A DNA stretch of 64,000 nt from UBA1941 sp046329555 (GCA_046329555.1 JAXLUK010000001.1:744001-808000), one strand, 5' to 3'; counted from the first letter of the stretch, positions 8,913 to 19,620 are shown. Numbers and translations are program-made. The notes: a model not told the origin generated them from the letters alone.

Positions 8913-11900
8913 TTATCTGGCGATAGTAAGTTTATTCCCAAATACGGCCGTACCCGTTTGTGTGTACAGAATGTAATTCCCTGCCGGCAATCCGGCCAGA
9001 GGAAGTTCTACTGCATTGGCACCCCGGTTAATCAACATCTCCGTACGCAGCACCTCTTCACCCAACAGATTCATCACTTTCAGCACAGCATTACTAGCTT
9101 CTTCCGAGGTAATGGTTACATAAACATGGTCGCGCGCCGGAACCGGCAATAACGCTACTTCAGTAGTAAAACCATCGCCATTCAGCATCGCACTTACAAT
9201 AGGGCTGTATTCAAAATTTCCATCTACGTCAATCTGCTTCAATCGGTAGTAATATCGCTGACCCTGTTCGGCATGCACATCATTCATTTGATAAGAGGTC
9301 ATAGCCGAGGTAGTACCACGACCATCCTTCCATCCAATTTTCTCGAATACCTTTCCGTCAAGACTGCGCTCAATATCAAATCCACGGTTATCAATCTCCG
9401 TGGCGGTTGTCCAGTTCAGTTGGATATACTCATTATTAATTGGCAGTGCTGTAAATGCGATGAGCTTAACCGGTAGAGCAGTAGTATTACCGGCGCCTCC
9501 ACCCGGCGCAAAGTCAGAAAACCCTGAGTAGTTGGTGCCTATGATATTATAATACGTATTCGATACATTACACGGCTCGCCCGCAGTTGCTGCGCTGGCT
9601 GGCCAGGTGCCACCGCCAGTGCCCGTAGTTGCTTTTAAAGCGCGGTAGTTGTTTACATACTGTGTATTGCCAGCCAACACAGTTTCGTTTGGATTGGTAT
9701 TGTTGTTATTCTGATTAGGGTGCAAATAAATATCGTAGTTAAAGGTAGTTCCGGTAGAAGAAGTGAAATTCCACCATCCCTCTCCGGTCATGCCGGTATA
9801 CTTTATTCGCGAGCGCTTGCCGCTGCAGGTAATCGCCGTATCAGCGGTAATAGCGCCAGGGTTACCATAAACAAATTTTGCAGTGGCTTTTCCTGTTCCC
9901 GAGATGATATTCAAACGAACCGGATTATAACCTTCTCGTGATGACGTATCACCAACCGGGAAAGTATAAATACCCGTACTACCGATATTGCGTTCCAGAT
10001 TTCCGAATACGTAACGGTCGTTAGCATAGGAAGGCGATCCGGATGTTGATGTAAATGGTGTTTCAAATCCGCGTATGGCATTGGATCCTGCGCCGTTGGC
10101 AGTAAGCACGTTCGTTCCTGTTACGGCAACACCAGTGTAGAAAATGATCGTATCACTAACCGAGGTAGATTGCGATAACCGCACCGTATTTCCCGGATTG
10201 GCTTTATCGAAATACATATTGACCATACTCGAAGGCAATCCCGTACCTGCGGTCTGTGCCACACTTCCAACAAAACCATAGCTGGCAGAAGAGGAGAAAC
10301 TCCGTGTAGTAGTTTGAACCGCTCCTGAGGCACCAGTGCTGAACAACGTTCCGCCGTACTTGAAGGTTGAGCCAGAATTGACATTGAACGTTCCTGTTCC
10401 ACCAATCGTAAATCCTGATCCTAATTGGAAGCATGCCGGACTGTTCACATTCATCGTACCATTTACATTAAAGCCAGCCTGCGCCACCACATTGGCGGCT
10501 CCTTGTCCTACATTCGAACCAGAAGAATTAATTTCTACGTTGTTATAAGTAACATTGGGAGGCGTGCTTCCTGAGCCATACGTGCCGCGCATAGAGTGAG
10601 TTTGCGCAGTTCCCGAACCATACCATTCAATTGTTCCGCCCGTTAAACTATAGCTTTGAGCAGGTGAAGTAGAAGTTGCTGTCAGCTCGGGCAGCGTGGT
10701 ATTCAGCGTCTTCATGCGAAGGCGCGAAGTACCTGTCATATACAATCCGCCGGTGCCCGTAAAGGATACAGGGCCGTTGCTATTATCTATACAATCTACC
10801 ACCGCACTGCCTGAAACTGTCAAACCTGAATCAATCGTCACATTGCTCGACAGGTTTTTATAGTCGGTATTGAAGGTGTTCGCGCCGCTATAGGTGATGT
10901 ATTTATAGGTACGCCCGCCACGCAAAGTTTGGAATGCATCCGTGCTACCCGTTCCACCTAATTCAATAGTGCCGCCATTGAGGGTGTAAGCAAAGCTAAC
11001 CCCATCCATACGCGGAATCAAATCACTATTGGATGCGCTTGCTGTAGCATTTCCTTTCACCACTTTATATAGTGTACCAGCACTCATGTATAACGTACCT
11101 GTGCTGCCTGTGATGTAGGCTGAGGTGGTTTCAGTAAACTGACCTTTACGGATATCGAGCTTGCCGCCGGTGCCACTGAGCGTAGTATTGTTAGTTAGCG
11201 CAAACGTTGTGGTTGGTGTTAGCGACACGGAATTATCAGCCAAATCACAAATTACAATTCTGCCGTTAGAACTTGTACCCATTGCATCACCTGTAACCTG
11301 CGCCGTTTTTCCGGTATACCAAAAAGTTGCCAACGTACTATAGCTTCTATTGCTGGTAGGAAGCTGTTGCACATTACCAGTTGTTAGCCCGTAGGTAGAA
11401 GTATTGACAATCAATCCACCTGGTGAGGTAATCTTCAAAGTACATCCCTGCAAGGTATTTATTGTATTTGTTCCGAACACTGACGAAGTTGGCTGCTGAA
11501 TCAGCAAAGGCGTAGTGCCGGCATCATTCCAGTTAAAGTCGAGTGTGGCATTATTCTCAACGGTAAACGAGGAACTGTTATTGAGTGACAAATTATTTGA
11601 TTTCAACCGAACGGAAGATCCATTTTTCACCGTAAAAGGAATGCCCTTTGTAGTGGCCACATTAGAGGTAGAACCTACCACCGACGCCACGTTAATATCT
11701 TGTACTGATGTACCATTAAAGTTAAACTGAATATCTGCTGCTGGTGCTCCACTGATTAAAGTAGGATTTGCACCTACTAAAAGATGACCCTTTAAGTTAA
11801 TAATGGCAGTGGCATATCCCAGCGAAGTAGAATAGCCGGTAGAATTAAATTGAACATTGGTATTGGTGGTGGTATTGGTTCCATTCACTACCAAATTGCT

Positions 11901-14900
11901 ATCAATATTCAGCGTAATAACACCAGAAGCAGAATTACCTCCGCGGATCACTAAATCGCCCGGGCAATCAACAATTACATTCCCCTTAACATTCAAGGTC
12001 ACTGTAGAAGAAGAAGTTCCTAAAACAACCGAACGCGCAGAAGACCAATTCGCAGATAAATACAGATTCCCTCCAATACCAGTAGTTATTGTTGTAGCAG
12101 AAGATGCACAGAAACGTACATCATAACCAATAGGATCGCTGAATTCAAAATTCCCATGGCATAGGTTTTTATTGTGCGCACTGCTGCCTAACAACTCCCA
12201 ATGATCGTTTATCGCTGTAGTAGAAGCGGTACCTGAAGTAGCAATAGGCAAGAAACTAACCACCACATGTCCGAATGCGGCGCTATAACCATTATAGGTA
12301 TTAAGTGTTACGTCGCCATTGAATAATGGCAAGTTGGTTGACGAAGTAATACGCCAGTGATTAATAATTAACACCGACTTCGGGCGGAAATTCTCCGTAC
12401 CGGCCCAAATTGAAGTAGAAGGGTTGGAAAAATTAAAGTTGAGATTTACGTAGGCACTATCCTCTACATCAAATGTTCCGGAAACCGTAAGGGTGTTGTT
12501 CACCACCAAATCACCCCCTGTTTTAATGTAGAGCGACGTTCCAACTGTTGATGGATGATCGATTTCAAAAATACCGGTACTTTCTACAATTACATTCGCA
12601 GGACTTATTGCGGTACTGGTATAAATGTAGTTTCTAATATATACGTTGTTTGATGTGTTCGTAGCGGGAGCCGAAGAACTGGTCCATACACCAGATACCA
12701 ATTGCTCCCACGAAGCGCCGCCCCATGTACCATCCGAAGTAGACCGATAACTATTAGCTGGAAAACTAGTAATGGTAAAAGTATTGGAGGTAACCGAATT
12801 TGAAAATGCTAATCCACTGGTTGTTGCCGTCAACGTGAGATTGGTACCCGAGGCGGTGTGTGTTAATGCGCTAAAAGTGGCCACGCCACTCGTAGCACTG
12901 GTAGAAACTGGAGTACCAGACAAAGTTCCGGTAGACGTTACACTAACCGATCCGTTAAAATCCAAATCCAAATTCCCATTCACATCAACACCGCGAACCG
13001 TCACTGCAGGCGACATTACCGCACTGGTTGAAGCGTTCGATGGCTGCTGACCGAACACCAATCGATCTGCCGTAACCACTATCTTATTCACGTTAGCATT
13101 CACATTATCTGATTGTGCGCCGCCACCATTGGCAGCAGCAAACTGAGAGGAGGTACAGGCGCTTCCTGCAGTAACAGAAGTAACCGTATAAACTAACTTC
13201 TGATTATCGGTTACTGTACTTCCAAACGTAACCCGCAAAATTGCCTTGATACTGTCATTGTCTGGTGCCGTAACATTGGTGCTTGTCATACCTGAGAAGG
13301 TAATTGAATTCAGCCCTACGGTGCCATCAGCAATTTTTGAACCACTGGAAGTAAAAAGCGCAGCAGCCAAAATAGTATTCGAAGTTCCGGTATACGTAAA
13401 TGTTACTCCACTAAGTAAAGTAGGTAATGCATCAGCATCAGCCGTAGCGCCATCGCCATCCTTAATCGTAATCTGAAAAACACCTTGACTCTGGCTACTG
13501 GATGCAGGCACCGTAGCACTTTGGTAAGTTAGATAATCAATGTTAGAAGAATAACCATAGGTAACGCTGGTGCCCACACGAGATGAAGCGCTAGCAGCAA
13601 CCGCAACAGTGCTGAAATTTGTTTGCAATAAAGTCCCACTGGTCAGATAATTATAAGTGGCTGCCGTTAAAGCTGCGTTTGAATTATAGGGAACCAGTTG
13701 AAAATAATAATTGGTATTCGAAGACAATCCACTAACGGTAACTGTACCTGCTGCCGTGGCAATAGCGCCTACCGTGGCATCACCAAACGTGCTGCCTGCT
13801 GAATAAGCTTGTCCATCTGTTGGCAACCCCGTTGGCGCACTTCCACCTTTGTAAATCACCAAATAACCATCAGCACCATTGGCCGGAGCCGGCACCGTTA
13901 CCGACATGGTATTGGTGGTACAGGTAGTTGCCGATAGGCCGGAAGTTGGTTGCGCCGTAGGCTCGGTACTAAGGGTATAGAAAGTTGCTGATGGCGGCGA
14001 CGTAGTATTGTAACAACTCGTTCCACTGTATTCATAAGCCGTAAGCGTATATTGCGTTTCGGCTGTCAATCCTGAAATGCCATTTACATTTACGGTAGAA
14101 GAAGCCGATGCCGTAGAATTAGCCAGCACCCGGTTGTTGGTATTAATTTGGCCTGCACTACTCCAGTTCGTATTTGCCGTGTAAGTGGTAAGCGCAACAG
14201 GCAGCGCATTCGTTTGTGCGGTTGGCCTGATTACTAAAATAGAACCAGCCGAACTCCCCCGGTTGAATGAAGCATTTAGTCCTATATCCGAAATACCACC
14301 GGTAGAAATACTGGCGGCCTGACTTGAAGGAGCGGAGCAAGAAGAGAAAATGTTTCCGGATGGTGTAATATTATCCACCCTGAAATCGCCGGTGCTGTTT
14401 CCACCGTATCCGTAAATTCTAAATGTTACTGCTGTAGTTAGATTTTGGAAGGATGAACTTAAAGTAATGGTATTGGTAGTTTGCGTAGTGGTAACAGAAC
14501 CCGTTCCCAGGTCACTTGTGTAGCTATCTAAACTTGAGCGCAACACAAAATTGGTGGCCCCTGCCGACGACCGCCATACATCCAAAGCAATACTGCTAAC
14601 GGTTAAAGCATAACCAGCATCAGGTGTTAAGGTAATCTCCAGATATCTCGTTGAGCTGAATGCAGTTCCCCAACTGGCATTACCGCCAAAAATATTGGTC
14701 GCCACATTAGTGTTGCAAGTGATTCCGGTCACCGTCATATTCGCCATCGTCAGATTCGAAACCACGCTGGAAGCTGCGTAGTTCGTACACGTAGTTCCGG
14801 TGAAAGGGTATGTACCCAAAGTGACTGGTGCAACAGTCACAACTAAATTTTGCGTCACAGAAGTGGCCGCGCTGTAATTACCATTACCTGGTTGAGCAGC

Positions 14901-17402
14901 CGTAATAACGGTGGTGCCGGCGCCAACAATAGTTACGGTACTTCCAGATATAGTAGCAACAGTTGGATCGGAACTGGTGTAACTAACCGATAACCCTGAA
15001 CTTGCCGTGGCTGTCAATGAAAAAGGTGCATCGGCCGTTGTTTTCGTAGCTAAGCTGCCAAATGTGATACTCTGTGAAGCCTGTGTTATAGTTCCCGTTA
15101 GGCCGGTAGGTTGCGTAAGGCTGTAATTCCCCGCATCGGCACCACCTAAGGTACTGGTAGAAGTAACGGCAATACCTGAACCTGCATTTGCGCTGGCAAA
15201 TGTTCCCGTGCCATTTAAGGTAACCACATCCGGACTGATAATTCCAGATAACGTACCAGTAATGGTAGCCGCGGTGGTTCCATCGTAAACTTTCGTTGTA
15301 ACAGCAGCACTGCTAATCGTTAGTGTTAAAGCATTGATATCGCCGGTCAACGTTGGTTGCGTCAGCGTGTAGTTTCCTGACTGTGCACCGCTAATGGTGT
15401 AACCACTAACTGAAATCGCTTTTGCCGTTCCCACATTTTTATTGGCAAATACAGCGGTTGCTGAACCACCCAAGGTAACCACATCGCTACCCACAACGCC
15501 ACTCAAAGCCGGCGTTCCGGTAAATGATGCCGAAGTGGAACCATCATACGTTTTATTGGCCCCGGTTAATCCGGTTATGGTTAAGGCCTTCGCCGTAACC
15601 GTTAGCACTTGTGAACCACTTGGTGAAAGTGCATTCCAGTTGGCATCGCCCGCTTGTGATACCGTAATAGTAGTAGAACCAACACCTACAATCGTTACTG
15701 TTCCTCCAGAAACAGTGGCCACACCGGTATTTGAACTGGAATAAGATAAGGTAAGTCCTGAGTTAATAGTAGTGCCCAGGGCATAAGCAGCCGATCCATA
15801 TACCTTACTGTCGGTTCCCGCCAAACCACTAAGCACTTGCGTTCCTTTGCCAATAGTAAAACTGATCGTAGCTGGTGAACTGGTTCCCGAACCATTAGAG
15901 GCAGTAACGGTAACAGAAGCTGAACCAACAGCCGTGGGAGTTCCAGATATTTCCCCCGTAGTTGTATTCAGGGAAAGGCCTGAGGGCAAGGTACCCGATG
16001 CCAAAGCATAAGAGGTGGGACTATTGGTTGCTGAAATAAAATAAGAAAAAGCAGCACCAACATTTCCCGAAGCAGAACCGCCGGTAACTACTGGGGTGCT
16101 GGCACTACTCACAGAAAAAGTGGCGGATGTACCAGGCTGTGCAAAATTTCCTGAACTGTTGGTAGCAGTAATCGTGACACCACTTCCCGAAGTTGCCAGC
16201 GTTACGCCTGTAACGGTAACAGAATTGGTACCAGAAGCAATAGTACCGGTAACGGTTCCTCCTATAGCACCCGCATTGCCATTAGTGCTTAAGGTAAATC
16301 CGGAAGCCGCGCTCATATTAATAGCTGTTCCGGTATAACCTACGCTTTGAACAGTGACGCTGAAACCTGTACCAGCTACCGGCGTTGAAGGAGTTGGAGC
16401 AGATACTGCATACATTAAACATGGTACAATCTCACCCGTACTCAACTGGCGGGCAAAGAAATAGTTTGTTCCATCGTAAAATCGTATCTGACCTAGCTGC
16501 GTTGATGTCAAACTGGTAGCCGTATTGCCAACAAATATTTTACCCGCAGTACCTGAAGTTGTTCCCAGAGAATAAGTCCCCGACCATCCGGTAATCGTGA
16601 GTACTTTCCCACTGGTAAAAGTACCTGCCGCAGTAAAGGTAAGGGTGTGCGCATTCGAACCCAGTGCAATAGTTGAGTTATCACTGAGATTTAAACTCGA
16701 ATACGTTACAGCGCGTGAAGCAGCAATAGAGGTGGTAGCCAATGTTCCACCATTCAGGGTACATGCCCCAGTCAGCGAATTATCTGCTGATGGATTCAAC
16801 CGCAATTCACCAGCTGTGATGGTGGTTGTTCCACTATAGGTATTGACACCACTAAGAATCAATGCACCAGTACCAGAGCCTACCTTGGTGAGATTCCTCG
16901 AAGCCCCGGAGATAATTGAAGATATGGTGACATTGCCGGCGCCTTCTACCGAAATTTTATTATCCGTGCTACTCCCCAAAACAATTCCTAGCGTCTTATT
17001 ACCACTACCTACATTGTCTTGAAGTGTGAACCCGTAAGCAGATGTAGAACGAATAATAGTGTTGGCCACTGAGTTTATTGTGGCACTGTTCAAAGTTATC
17101 GTACCGCCAGTACCGCTGGTTCCGGAATTGCCAATAGCCAGATTAGCAGTAGAAGTGCCCGAAAGGAAGGTTATGGCCGACAACGTGGTACTCGACTGTG
17201 TGTTGGTATTTAACCCTACTGTCGTACTCGTATTGCTACCGCCAAATGAAGCAATGCCCGTTGTTGCCAACGGTCCGTTAGGCGACCAGTTCGTACTGGT
17301 GAGCCAGGCACCACCACTTGAACCTGTCCAACTATACGTAGTTTGACTAAATGCCTTTCCGGCAATCAGTAAAATCATCCCCAACGTCAAAATTTTCTTC
17401 AT
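8913..17402 (-). CDS. Giant T9SS-secreted protein (2829 aa) with YDG/MBG-like modules
   Basis: The largest gene here encodes a secreted surface protein. It begins with a clear signal peptide (MKKILTLGMILLIAGKAFSQ). After it come autotransporter-like beta-helix repeats (about 20-300, with GGTLATTS and YSGTTTI patterns), Ig/cadherin-like segments with a putative-Ig GEISGTP motif (near 475), then tandem YDG/MBG-type modules (KTYDGST near 617, KVYDGTT near 704). The middle is Ser/Thr/Asn-rich beta-structure, followed by a fibronectin-like segment with DIERSLDGKVFEKIG (about 2645-2735) and a type A T9SS sorting domain in the last 85 residues ending NYILYTQTGTAVFGNKLTIAR-like. It is probably an adhesin or surface fibre; no enzyme motif was seen. 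Its end meets the TPR gene tail to tail. Confidence 0.88.
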   Translation of the reverse strand: MKKILTLGMILLIAGKAFSQTTYSWTGSSGGAWLTSTNWSPNGPLATTGIASFGGSNTSTTVGLNTNTQSSTTLSAITFLSGTSTANLAIGNSGTSGTGGTITLNSATINSVANTIIRSTSAYGFTLQDNVGSGNKTLGIVLGSSTDNKISVEGAGNVTISSIISGASRNLTKVGSGTGALILSGVNTYSGTTTITAGELRLNPSADNSLTGACTLNGGTLATTSIAASRAVTYSSLNLSDNSTIALGSNAHTLTFTAAGTFTSGKVLTITGWSGTYSLGTTSGTAGKIFVGNTATSLTSTQLGQIRFYDGTNYFFARQLSTGEIVPCLMYAVSAPTPSTPVAGTGFSVTVQSVGYTGTAINMSAASGFTLSTNGNAGAIGGTVTGTIASGTNSVTVTGVTLATSGSGVTITATNSSGNFAQPGTSATFSVSSASTPVVTGGSASGNVGAAFSYFISATNSPTSYALASGTLPSGLSLNTTTGEISGTPTAVGSASVTVTASNGSGTSSPATISFTIGKGTQVLSGLAGTDSKVYGSAAYALGTTINSGLTLSYSSSNTGVATVSGGTVTIVGVGSTTITVSQAGDANWNALSPSGSQVLTVTAKALTITGLTGANKTYDGSTSASFTGTPALSGVVGSDVVTLGGSATAVFANKNVGTAKAISVSGYTISGAQSGNYTLTQPTLTGDINALTLTISSAAVTTKVYDGTTAATITGTLSGIISPDVVTLNGTGTFASANAGSGIAVTSTSTLGGADAGNYSLTQPTGLTGTITQASQSITFGSLATKTTADAPFSLTATASSGLSVSYTSSDPTVATISGSTVTIVGAGTTVITAAQPGNGNYSAATSVTQNLVVTVAPVTLGTYPFTGTTCTNYAASSVVSNLTMANMTVTGITCNTNVATNIFGGNASWGTAFSSTRYLEITLTPDAGYALTVSSIALDVWRSSAGATNFVLRSSLDSYTSDLGTGSVTTTQTTNTITLSSSFQNLTTAVTFRIYGYGGNSTGDFRVDNITPSGNIFSSCSAPSSQAASISTGGISDIGLNASFNRGSSAGSILVIRPTAQTNALPVALTTYTANTNWSSAGQINTNNRVLANSTASASSTVNVNGISGLTAETQYTLTAYEYSGTSCYNTTSPPSATFYTLSTEPTAQPTSGLSATTCTTNTMSVTVPAPANGADGYLVIYKGGSAPTGLPTDGQAYSAGSTFGDATVGAIATAAGTVTVSGLSSNTNYYFQLVPYNSNAALTAATYNYLTSGTLLQTNFSTVAVAASASSRVGTSVTYGYSSNIDYLTYQSATVPASSSQSQGVFQITIKDGDGATADADALPTLLSGVTFTYTGTSNTILAAALFTSSGSKIADGTVGLNSITFSGMTSTNVTAPDNDSIKAILRVTFGSTVTDNQKLVYTVTSVTAGSACTSSQFAAANGGGAQSDNVNANVNKIVVTADRLVFGQQPSNASTSAVMSPAVTVRGVDVNGNLDLDFNGSVSVTSTGTLSGTPVSTSATSGVATFSALTHTASGTNLTLTATTSGLAFSNSVTSNTFTITSFPANSYRSTSDGTWGGASWEQLVSGVWTSSSAPATNTSNNVYIRNYIYTSTAISPANVIVESTGIFEIDHPSTVGTSLYIKTGGDLVVNNTLTVSGTFDVEDSAYVNLNFNFSNPSTSIWAGTENFRPKSVLIINHWRITSSTNLPLFNGDVTLNTYNGYSAAFGHVVVSFLPIATSGTASTTAINDHWELLGSSAHNKNLCHGNFEFSDPIGYDVRFCASSATTITTGIGGNLYLSANWSSARSVVLGTSSSTVTLNVKGNVIVDCPGDLVIRGGNSASGVITLNIDSNLVVNGTNTTTNTNVQFNSTGYSTSLGYATAIINLKGHLLVGANPTLISGAPAADIQFNFNGTSVQDINVASVVGSTSNVATTKGIPFTVKNGSSVRLKSNNLSLNNSSSFTVENNATLDFNWNDAGTTPLLIQQPTSSVFGTNTINTLQGCTLKITSPGGLIVNTSTYGLTTGNVQQLPTSNRSYSTLATFWYTGKTAQVTGDAMGTSSNGRIVICDLADNSVSLTPTTTFALTNNTTLSGTGGKLDIRKGQFTETTSAYITGSTGTLYMSAGTLYKVVKGNATASASNSDLIPRMDGVSFAYTLNGGTIELGGTGSTDAFQTLRGGRTYKYITYSGANTFNTDYKNLSSNVTIDSGLTVSGSAVVDCIDNSNGPVSFTGTGGLYMTGTSRLRMKTLNTTLPELTATSTSPAQSYSLTGGTIEWYGSGTAQTHSMRGTYGSGSTPPNVTYNNVEINSSGSNVGQGAANVVAQAGFNVNGTMNVNSPACFQLGSGFTIGGTGTFNVNSGSTFKYGGTLFSTGASGAVQTTTRSFSSSASYGFVGSVAQTAGTGLPSSMVNMYFDKANPGNTVRLSQSTSVSDTIIFYTGVAVTGTNVLTANGAGSNAIRGFETPFTSTSGSPSYANDRYVFGNLERNIGSTGIYTFPVGDTSSREGYNPVRLNIISGTGKATAKFVYGNPGAITADTAITCSGKRSRIKYTGMTGEGWWNFTSSTGTTFNYDIYLHPNQNNNNTNPNETVLAGNTQYVNNYRALKATTGTGGGTWPASAATAGEPCNVSNTYYNIIGTNYSGFSDFAPGGGAGNTTALPVKLIAFTALPINNEYIQLNWTTATEIDNRGFDIERSLDGKVFEKIGWKDGRGTTSAMTSYQMNDVHAEQGQRYYYRLKQIDVDGNFEYSPIVSAMLNGDGFTTEVALLPVPARDHVYVTITSEEASNAVLKVMNLLGEEVLRTEMLINRGANAVELPLAGLPAGNYILYTQTGTAVFGNKLTIAR

Positions 17403-17658
17403 GGTTTCATTTTTTCCAGCGCGCGAAACTACTCACAAATTCACTGCCAAAACATCCACCGCCGGTAATTGATTTAGAATTAACCCCTTTTTACTGAGAA
17501 TTCCAGACGTTGGTAACCAACATATAACAATCATTTAACCTCTGTGGTTCCAAAAACAGGTCCGAAATCCTGTTTTCTGAACACCCTTATTCCAAAAAAT
17601 CAGCCACCTGCAATCACCCTTTCTTTTCCACATCCCTTCGTCTATTTGAATAAACGTA

Positions 17659-17666
17659 TATTTTTG
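17659..17666 (+). promoter_or_regulatory. -7 element of the rnpB promoter
   Basis: TATTTTTG matches TAnnTTTG and lies seven bases before the start of the mature RNase P RNA as judged from the P1 helix. The -33 element is weak. Confidence 0.65.
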
Positions 17667-17673
17667 CGTACAG

Positions 17674-18062
17674 ACTATGTGTGGCCTTATCGCGTTCCCT
17701 AACAGGAATGAGGAAAGTCCGGACAACAAAGAGCGCCGCCGCCCGTTAACTGCGGGCCTTGACTGCCTGCAGCCAAGAGACAGTGCCACAGAAAATAACA
17801 TCTGCCCAAAGTAGGCTGGCAACAGCTCACCTTGGAGTCAGGAATGGTGAAAATGTGCGGTAAGAGCGCACACATGCCGTGGGTAACCCCGGCATGGGGT
17901 AAACCTGGCGGGTTGTAAGCCCATGTATATCCGCGCCAAGGGCGGCTCGCCCGATGCGGAGGGGTTGGGTGCTACAGGTGTTCAGTAATGAACATCGCAG
18001 ATTAATGATAAGGATTGTACTGGCAACAGCGCAATACAGAATCCGGCTTATCAACACATAGT
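17674..18062 (+). ncRNA. rnpB: RNase P RNA, bacterial class A
   Basis: This is the catalytic RNA of RNase P, which removes 5' leaders from tRNA precursors. The hallmark GAGGAAAGTCCGG segment lies near 17710-17722, and the conserved 3' ACAGAATCCGGCTTATC segment at about 18037-18053. The P1 helix is visible: ACTATGTGT (17674-17682) pairs perfectly with ACACATAGT (18054-18062), which sets both ends at about 389 nt. A run of eight T follows at 18066-18073, probably the transcription end. A TAnnTTTG box lies just upstream. The open reading frames inside this interval are not genes. Confidence 0.97.
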
Positions 18063-18104
18063 CGCTTTTTTTTAACCCGCCCTGAACCGGCTAAAGCTCG
18101 CATT

Positions 18105-19460
18105 ATGCCAAACATTCTCATCGCCGACGATGAAAAGGCCATCCGCAAAACCCTGCGCGAAATCCTGGAATACGAAAATTATAAGGTTGATGAAGCCGAA
18201 GATGGCCAGAAAGCTTACGAAATGGCCAAAGACGGCGGCTATGATGTGATGTTGTGCGATATCAAAATGCCTAAACAGGATGGCCTGGAAGTACTCGAAA
18301 AACTAAAGAAAGAAAATATCGAAACGCAAATCATCATGATCTCGGGTCACGGCACCGTGGAAACAGCCGTGGATGCCGTGAAAAAAGGTGCCTTCGATTT
18401 TATCTCTAAACCGCCCGACCTCAACCGCCTGCTCATCACCGTGCGCAACGCCCTCGATAAGGGCAACCTGGTTACCGAAACCAAGGTGCTGAAACGCAAA
18501 GTCACCAAAACCCGCGAAATCATCGGCGAAAGCCCGGCAATCCAGAAAATTAAAGATACCATCGACCGCGTAGCACCTACCGAAGCCCGCGTTCTGGTAA
18601 CCGGCCAAAACGGTACGGGTAAAGAACTGGTGGCCCGCTGGATTCATGAAAAATCTTCGCGCCACACCGGTCCACTCATTGAAGTGAACTGCGCCGCCAT
18701 CCCCGGCGAACTCATCGAAAGCGAATTGTTCGGCCATGAAAAAGGCGCCTTCACTTCTGCCATCAAACAAAAATTCGGCAAGTTCGAACTGGCGAACGGC
18801 GGCACCCTGTTCCTGGATGAAATTGGCGATATGAGTCTCTCCGCTCAGGCCAAAGTGCTGCGCGCCTTACAAGAAAACCGCATCACCCGCGTAGGCGGCG
18901 ATAAAGACATTTTCGTTGACGTGCGCGTGGTGGCCGCCACTAACAAAGACCTCACCCAGGAAATTGAAGAAGGTAAATTCCGCATGGACTTGTACCACCG
19001 CCTGGGGGTGATCATCATCCACGTCCCTTCCCTCAACGAACGCAAAGACGATATCCCGTTGCTGGCCGATCGCTTCGTAAAAGAAATCTGCGAAGACTAC
19101 GGCATTCCCAAAAAAGTAATTACGCCAAAAGCTCTCGAAGAGCTGAAAAGCATGAAGTGGGAAGGTAATATCCGCGAACTGCGCAATGTGATGGAACGCC
19201 TCGTTATTCTCAGTGAACAAAAAATTACCGATGAAGAAGTAAAAACCTTCGTCACCAATACACAGGCCAAAGAAACACCTACCGATTTGTTCGAGCAATT
19301 CGACAAATTCCAGGATTTCAAAGAGCATATCGAAAAACTCTTCATCGAACACAAGCTCAAAAAATTTGCCTGGAATGTATCGCGCACCGCTGAAGTACTC
19401 GATATTCAGCGCAGCCACCTCTACAACAAAATCGAAAAGTTCGATTTAAGAAGAAATTAA
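18105..19460 (+). CDS. Sigma-54-type response regulator (NtrC/AtoC family) with GAFTSA loop
   Basis: This 451-aa DNA-binding regulator has three domains. A receiver domain (1-125) has acidic residues D8/D9 and phospho-acceptor D52 in MLCDIKMP. An AAA+ domain (about 140-380) has Walker A GQNGTGKE (167-174), Walker B TLFLDEIGDM and a sensor R-finger region. A Fis-type helix-turn-helix lies at the C-terminus (VSRTAEVLDIQRSHLYNKI). I chose the ATG at 18105 because it starts the receiver domain exactly; the longer frame would run into rnpB. The sigma-54-contact loop, normally GAFTGA, reads GAFTSA (214-219). No histidine kinase is adjacent, so the partner and targets are unknown. Confidence 0.93.
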   Translation: MPNILIADDEKAIRKTLREILEYENYKVDEAEDGQKAYEMAKDGGYDVMLCDIKMPKQDGLEVLEKLKKENIETQIIMISGHGTVETAVDAVKKGAFDFISKPPDLNRLLITVRNALDKGNLVTETKVLKRKVTKTREIIGESPAIQKIKDTIDRVAPTEARVLVTGQNGTGKELVARWIHEKSSRHTGPLIEVNCAAIPGELIESELFGHEKGAFTSAIKQKFGKFELANGGTLFLDEIGDMSLSAQAKVLRALQENRITRVGGDKDIFVDVRVVAATNKDLTQEIEEGKFRMDLYHRLGVIIIHVPSLNERKDDIPLLADRFVKEICEDYGIPKKVITPKALEELKSMKWEGNIRELRNVMERLVILSEQKITDEEVKTFVTNTQAKETPTDLFEQFDKFQDFKEHIEKLFIEHKLKKFAWNVSRTAEVLDIQRSHLYNKIEKFDLRRN

Positions 19461-19463
19461 TGC

Positions 19464-19588
19464 TGCCGCCCTGCGCCTACGGCGCAGCCGGGCTGCTTCG
19501 GGGTACGCTTCGCTGCCGTGCTCCACTGCGTTGCGCACCTCGCCCGCTATGGCGGGCTCGCCCTGCGCATCCCTGGCGGTTAGCGCCT
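19464..19588. repeat. GC-rich intergenic hairpin repeat, copy A (125 bp)
   Basis: The repeat occupies the junction between two convergent genes. It is 125 bp and matches copy B (38067-38191) at about 121 of 125 positions. It holds short inverted repeats such as GCGCCTACGGCGC and CCCGC-TATG-GCGGG. No reading frame is conserved with the neighbours. Confidence 0.85.
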
Positions 19589-19620
19589 TCCGCCACAACA
19601 AGCGCTGGATGCTAAAATAC

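Noticed and set aside
17827..18057. Open frames within 17535-18057 on the minus strand.
   Set aside because: They lie wholly in the RNase P RNA gene, whose conserved elements and P1 pairing are clear.
18303..19418. Long minus-strand frames of 155 and 183 codons opposite the response regulator.
   Set aside because: They are shadows of the real gene in GC-rich codons; the plus strand has complete domain motifs.
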